Assembly: GCA_003142255.1 (NCBI GenBank)
Contig: PLLO01000011.1
Span: 124,001-188,000, forward strand
Source: Bacteroidales bacterium
GTDB lineage: Bacteria > Bacteroidota > Bacteroidia > Bacteroidales > VadinHA17
Length of the DNA: 64,000 bases
Reading direction: 5' to 3'
Part shown: positions 63,236-64,000 of the stretch, piece by piece
Position numbering within the stretch: the first letter of the stretch is position 1
Layout of the letters: each line of letters begins with the position of its first letter
The notes under the pieces: model-generated
The model's database searches: none
What the model was told of the DNA's origin: nothing
Seen by the model: only the letters and a program-made list of their open reading frames with translations
Position numbers and translations under genes: made by a program

Positions 63236-63943
63236 ATGGGACAGAAAGTAAATCCGATAGGTAACAGATTAGGTATAATAAAGGGCTGGGATTCAAACTG
63301 GTACGGTGGAAAAGACTTCTCCGGTAAACTGGTGGAGGATACCAGGATCAGGGAATACCTGAATGCCAGGCTCGCAAAGGCAAGTATTTCAAAAATAATT
63401 ATTGAGAGAACACTGAAGCTTATAACCGTGACAGTAAATACCGCTCGCCCTGGAATTATAATCGGGAAAGGTGGACAGGAAGTCGACAAGCTTAAGGAAG
63501 AACTCAAGAAAATTACCAAAAAAGAGGTTCAGATCAATATTTTTGAAGTAAAACGCCCTGAACTTGATGCAAACATCGTCGGAAACAATATTGCAAGACA
63601 GGTCGAAGGTAAAATTTCTTACCGCCGAGCTATAAAAATGGCTATTGCCTCCACAATGCGCATGGGTGCAGAGGGAATTAAAGTTCTTGTTTCAGGACGT
63701 CTTGGTGGAGCAGAAATGGCAAGGACCGAAACATATAAGGAGGGTCGTATTCCTCTTCATACTTTCCGCGCCGATATTGATTATGCATTGGCTGAAGCTC
63801 ATACGAAGGTAGGTCTTATCGGTGTTAAGGTCTGGATTTGCAATGGCGAAGTTTTTGGTAAGAGAGATCTTAGTCCCAATATCGGAGCCAGAAATGCAAA
63901 AACCAAGAGCCTCAAGAGGAAGGGAAAGGAAAGAAACAAATAA
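63236..63943 (+). CDS. rpsC: 30S ribosomal protein S3
   Basis: S3 lies at the mRNA entry site. The 235-residue protein has the [14 protein letters not shown] start, the KH domain with [14 protein letters not shown], and the C-terminal [13 protein letters not shown] block. It is the last complete gene of the window. Confidence 0.97.
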   Translation: MGQKVNPIGNRLGIIKGWDSNWYGGKDFSGKLVEDTRIREYLNARLAKASISKIIIERTLKLITVTVNTARPGIIIGKGGQEVDKLKEELKKITKKEVQINIFEVKRPELDANIVGNNIARQVEGKISYRRAIKMAIASTMRMGAEGIKVLVSGRLGGAEMARTETYKEGRIPLHTFRADIDYALAEAHTKVGLIGVKVWICNGEVFGKRDLSPNIGARNAKTKSLKRKGKERNK

Positions 63944-63974
63944 TTGAGTTTATAATTTTTTAAGATATTAAACA

Positions 63975-64000
63975 ATGTTACAACCAAAAAGGACCAAATT
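63975..64000 (+). CDS. rplP: 50S ribosomal protein L16 (3' partial)
   Basis: Only the first eight codons and part of a ninth are present (MLQPKRTK), which match the conserved L16 start, 31 bases after rpsC, where L16 is expected. The gene runs out of the window. Confidence 0.85.

Noticed and set aside
1-64000. tRNA, rRNA, prophage, toxin-antitoxin, restriction or other defence genes
   Set aside because: None could be recognised on either strand; the gaps are short and the genes are all assigned or described above.

Overview
The window looks like chromosomal DNA of a Bacteroidota bacterium, probably of the Bacteroidales or a close anaerobic relative. The evidence is the TAnnTTTG-type -7 promoter elements, the scarcity of Shine-Dalgarno sequences, a type IX secretion (type B) sorting domain, a TonB-dependent receptor with a carboxypeptidase-like N-terminal domain, DUF4290 and DUF4412-like proteins, the [FeFe]-hydrogenase maturase HydF, and the gene order rpsL-rpsG-fusA-rpsJ-rplC without tuf. 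I see no prophage, conjugative element, CRISPR array, tRNA or rRNA gene. Most of the window is ordinary chromosome with a few accessory stretches.

Layout. 1-2764: a 5'-truncated SGNH-MBOAT fusion O-acyltransferase. 2773-6657 (minus): a short NtrC-like response regulator, aspartate ammonia-lyase and hydF. 6805-13172 (minus): an ABC-2 exporter pair, dnaJ-grpE, and murA with a DUF4290 gene. 13320-16867: an M1 peptidase, a NicO-like metal permease and a CapA-like protein. 16868-17269: a nested palindromic repeat. 17270-22576: two tandem Kup potassium transporters and an NDH-2-like dehydrogenase. 22634-33187: a glycan-degradation neighbourhood (GH2, GH51 arabinofuranosidase, GH106 rhamnosidase, an esterase) mixed with a DHOD-like protein, a DedA protein and a cupin. 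33198-34596: a small lipoprotein, Ogt and a DUF3052-like protein. 34635-38536: a TPP-riboswitch-controlled thiamine uptake operon (TonB receptor, PnuT, thiamine pyrophosphokinase). 38543-41521: a membrane-bound LuxR-type regulator divergent from a membrane protein, with paired operator-like repeats between them, then a DUF4412-like secreted protein. 41639-46295: UvrD/PcrA helicase, a T9SS cargo protein and a PhzF-like enzyme. 46504-53117: a TetR-controlled RND efflux operon ending in a PII-like gene. 53144-54210: a truncated tyrosine recombinase and a second nested palindromic repeat. 54223-56379 (minus): a divergent EF-G paralogue. 56716-64000: the str/S10 ribosomal operon, running off the window inside rplP.

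The most unusual content is: (i) the EF-G paralogue, which has lost the catalytic His of DTPGH and the Lys of NKxD and lies divergently beside the canonical rpsL-rpsG-fusA operon; (ii) two nested inverted-repeat elements with shared outer arms but different inner hairpins; (iii) a family of short GC-rich palindromes, one copy of which lies in frame inside the thiamine transporter gene; (iv) a PII-like signalling gene as the last gene of an RND pump operon; and (v) symmetric operator candidates that explain the control of the RND operon and of the LuxR-like locus. None of these is shown to be an undescribed system by sequence alone; each is listed with what would test it.
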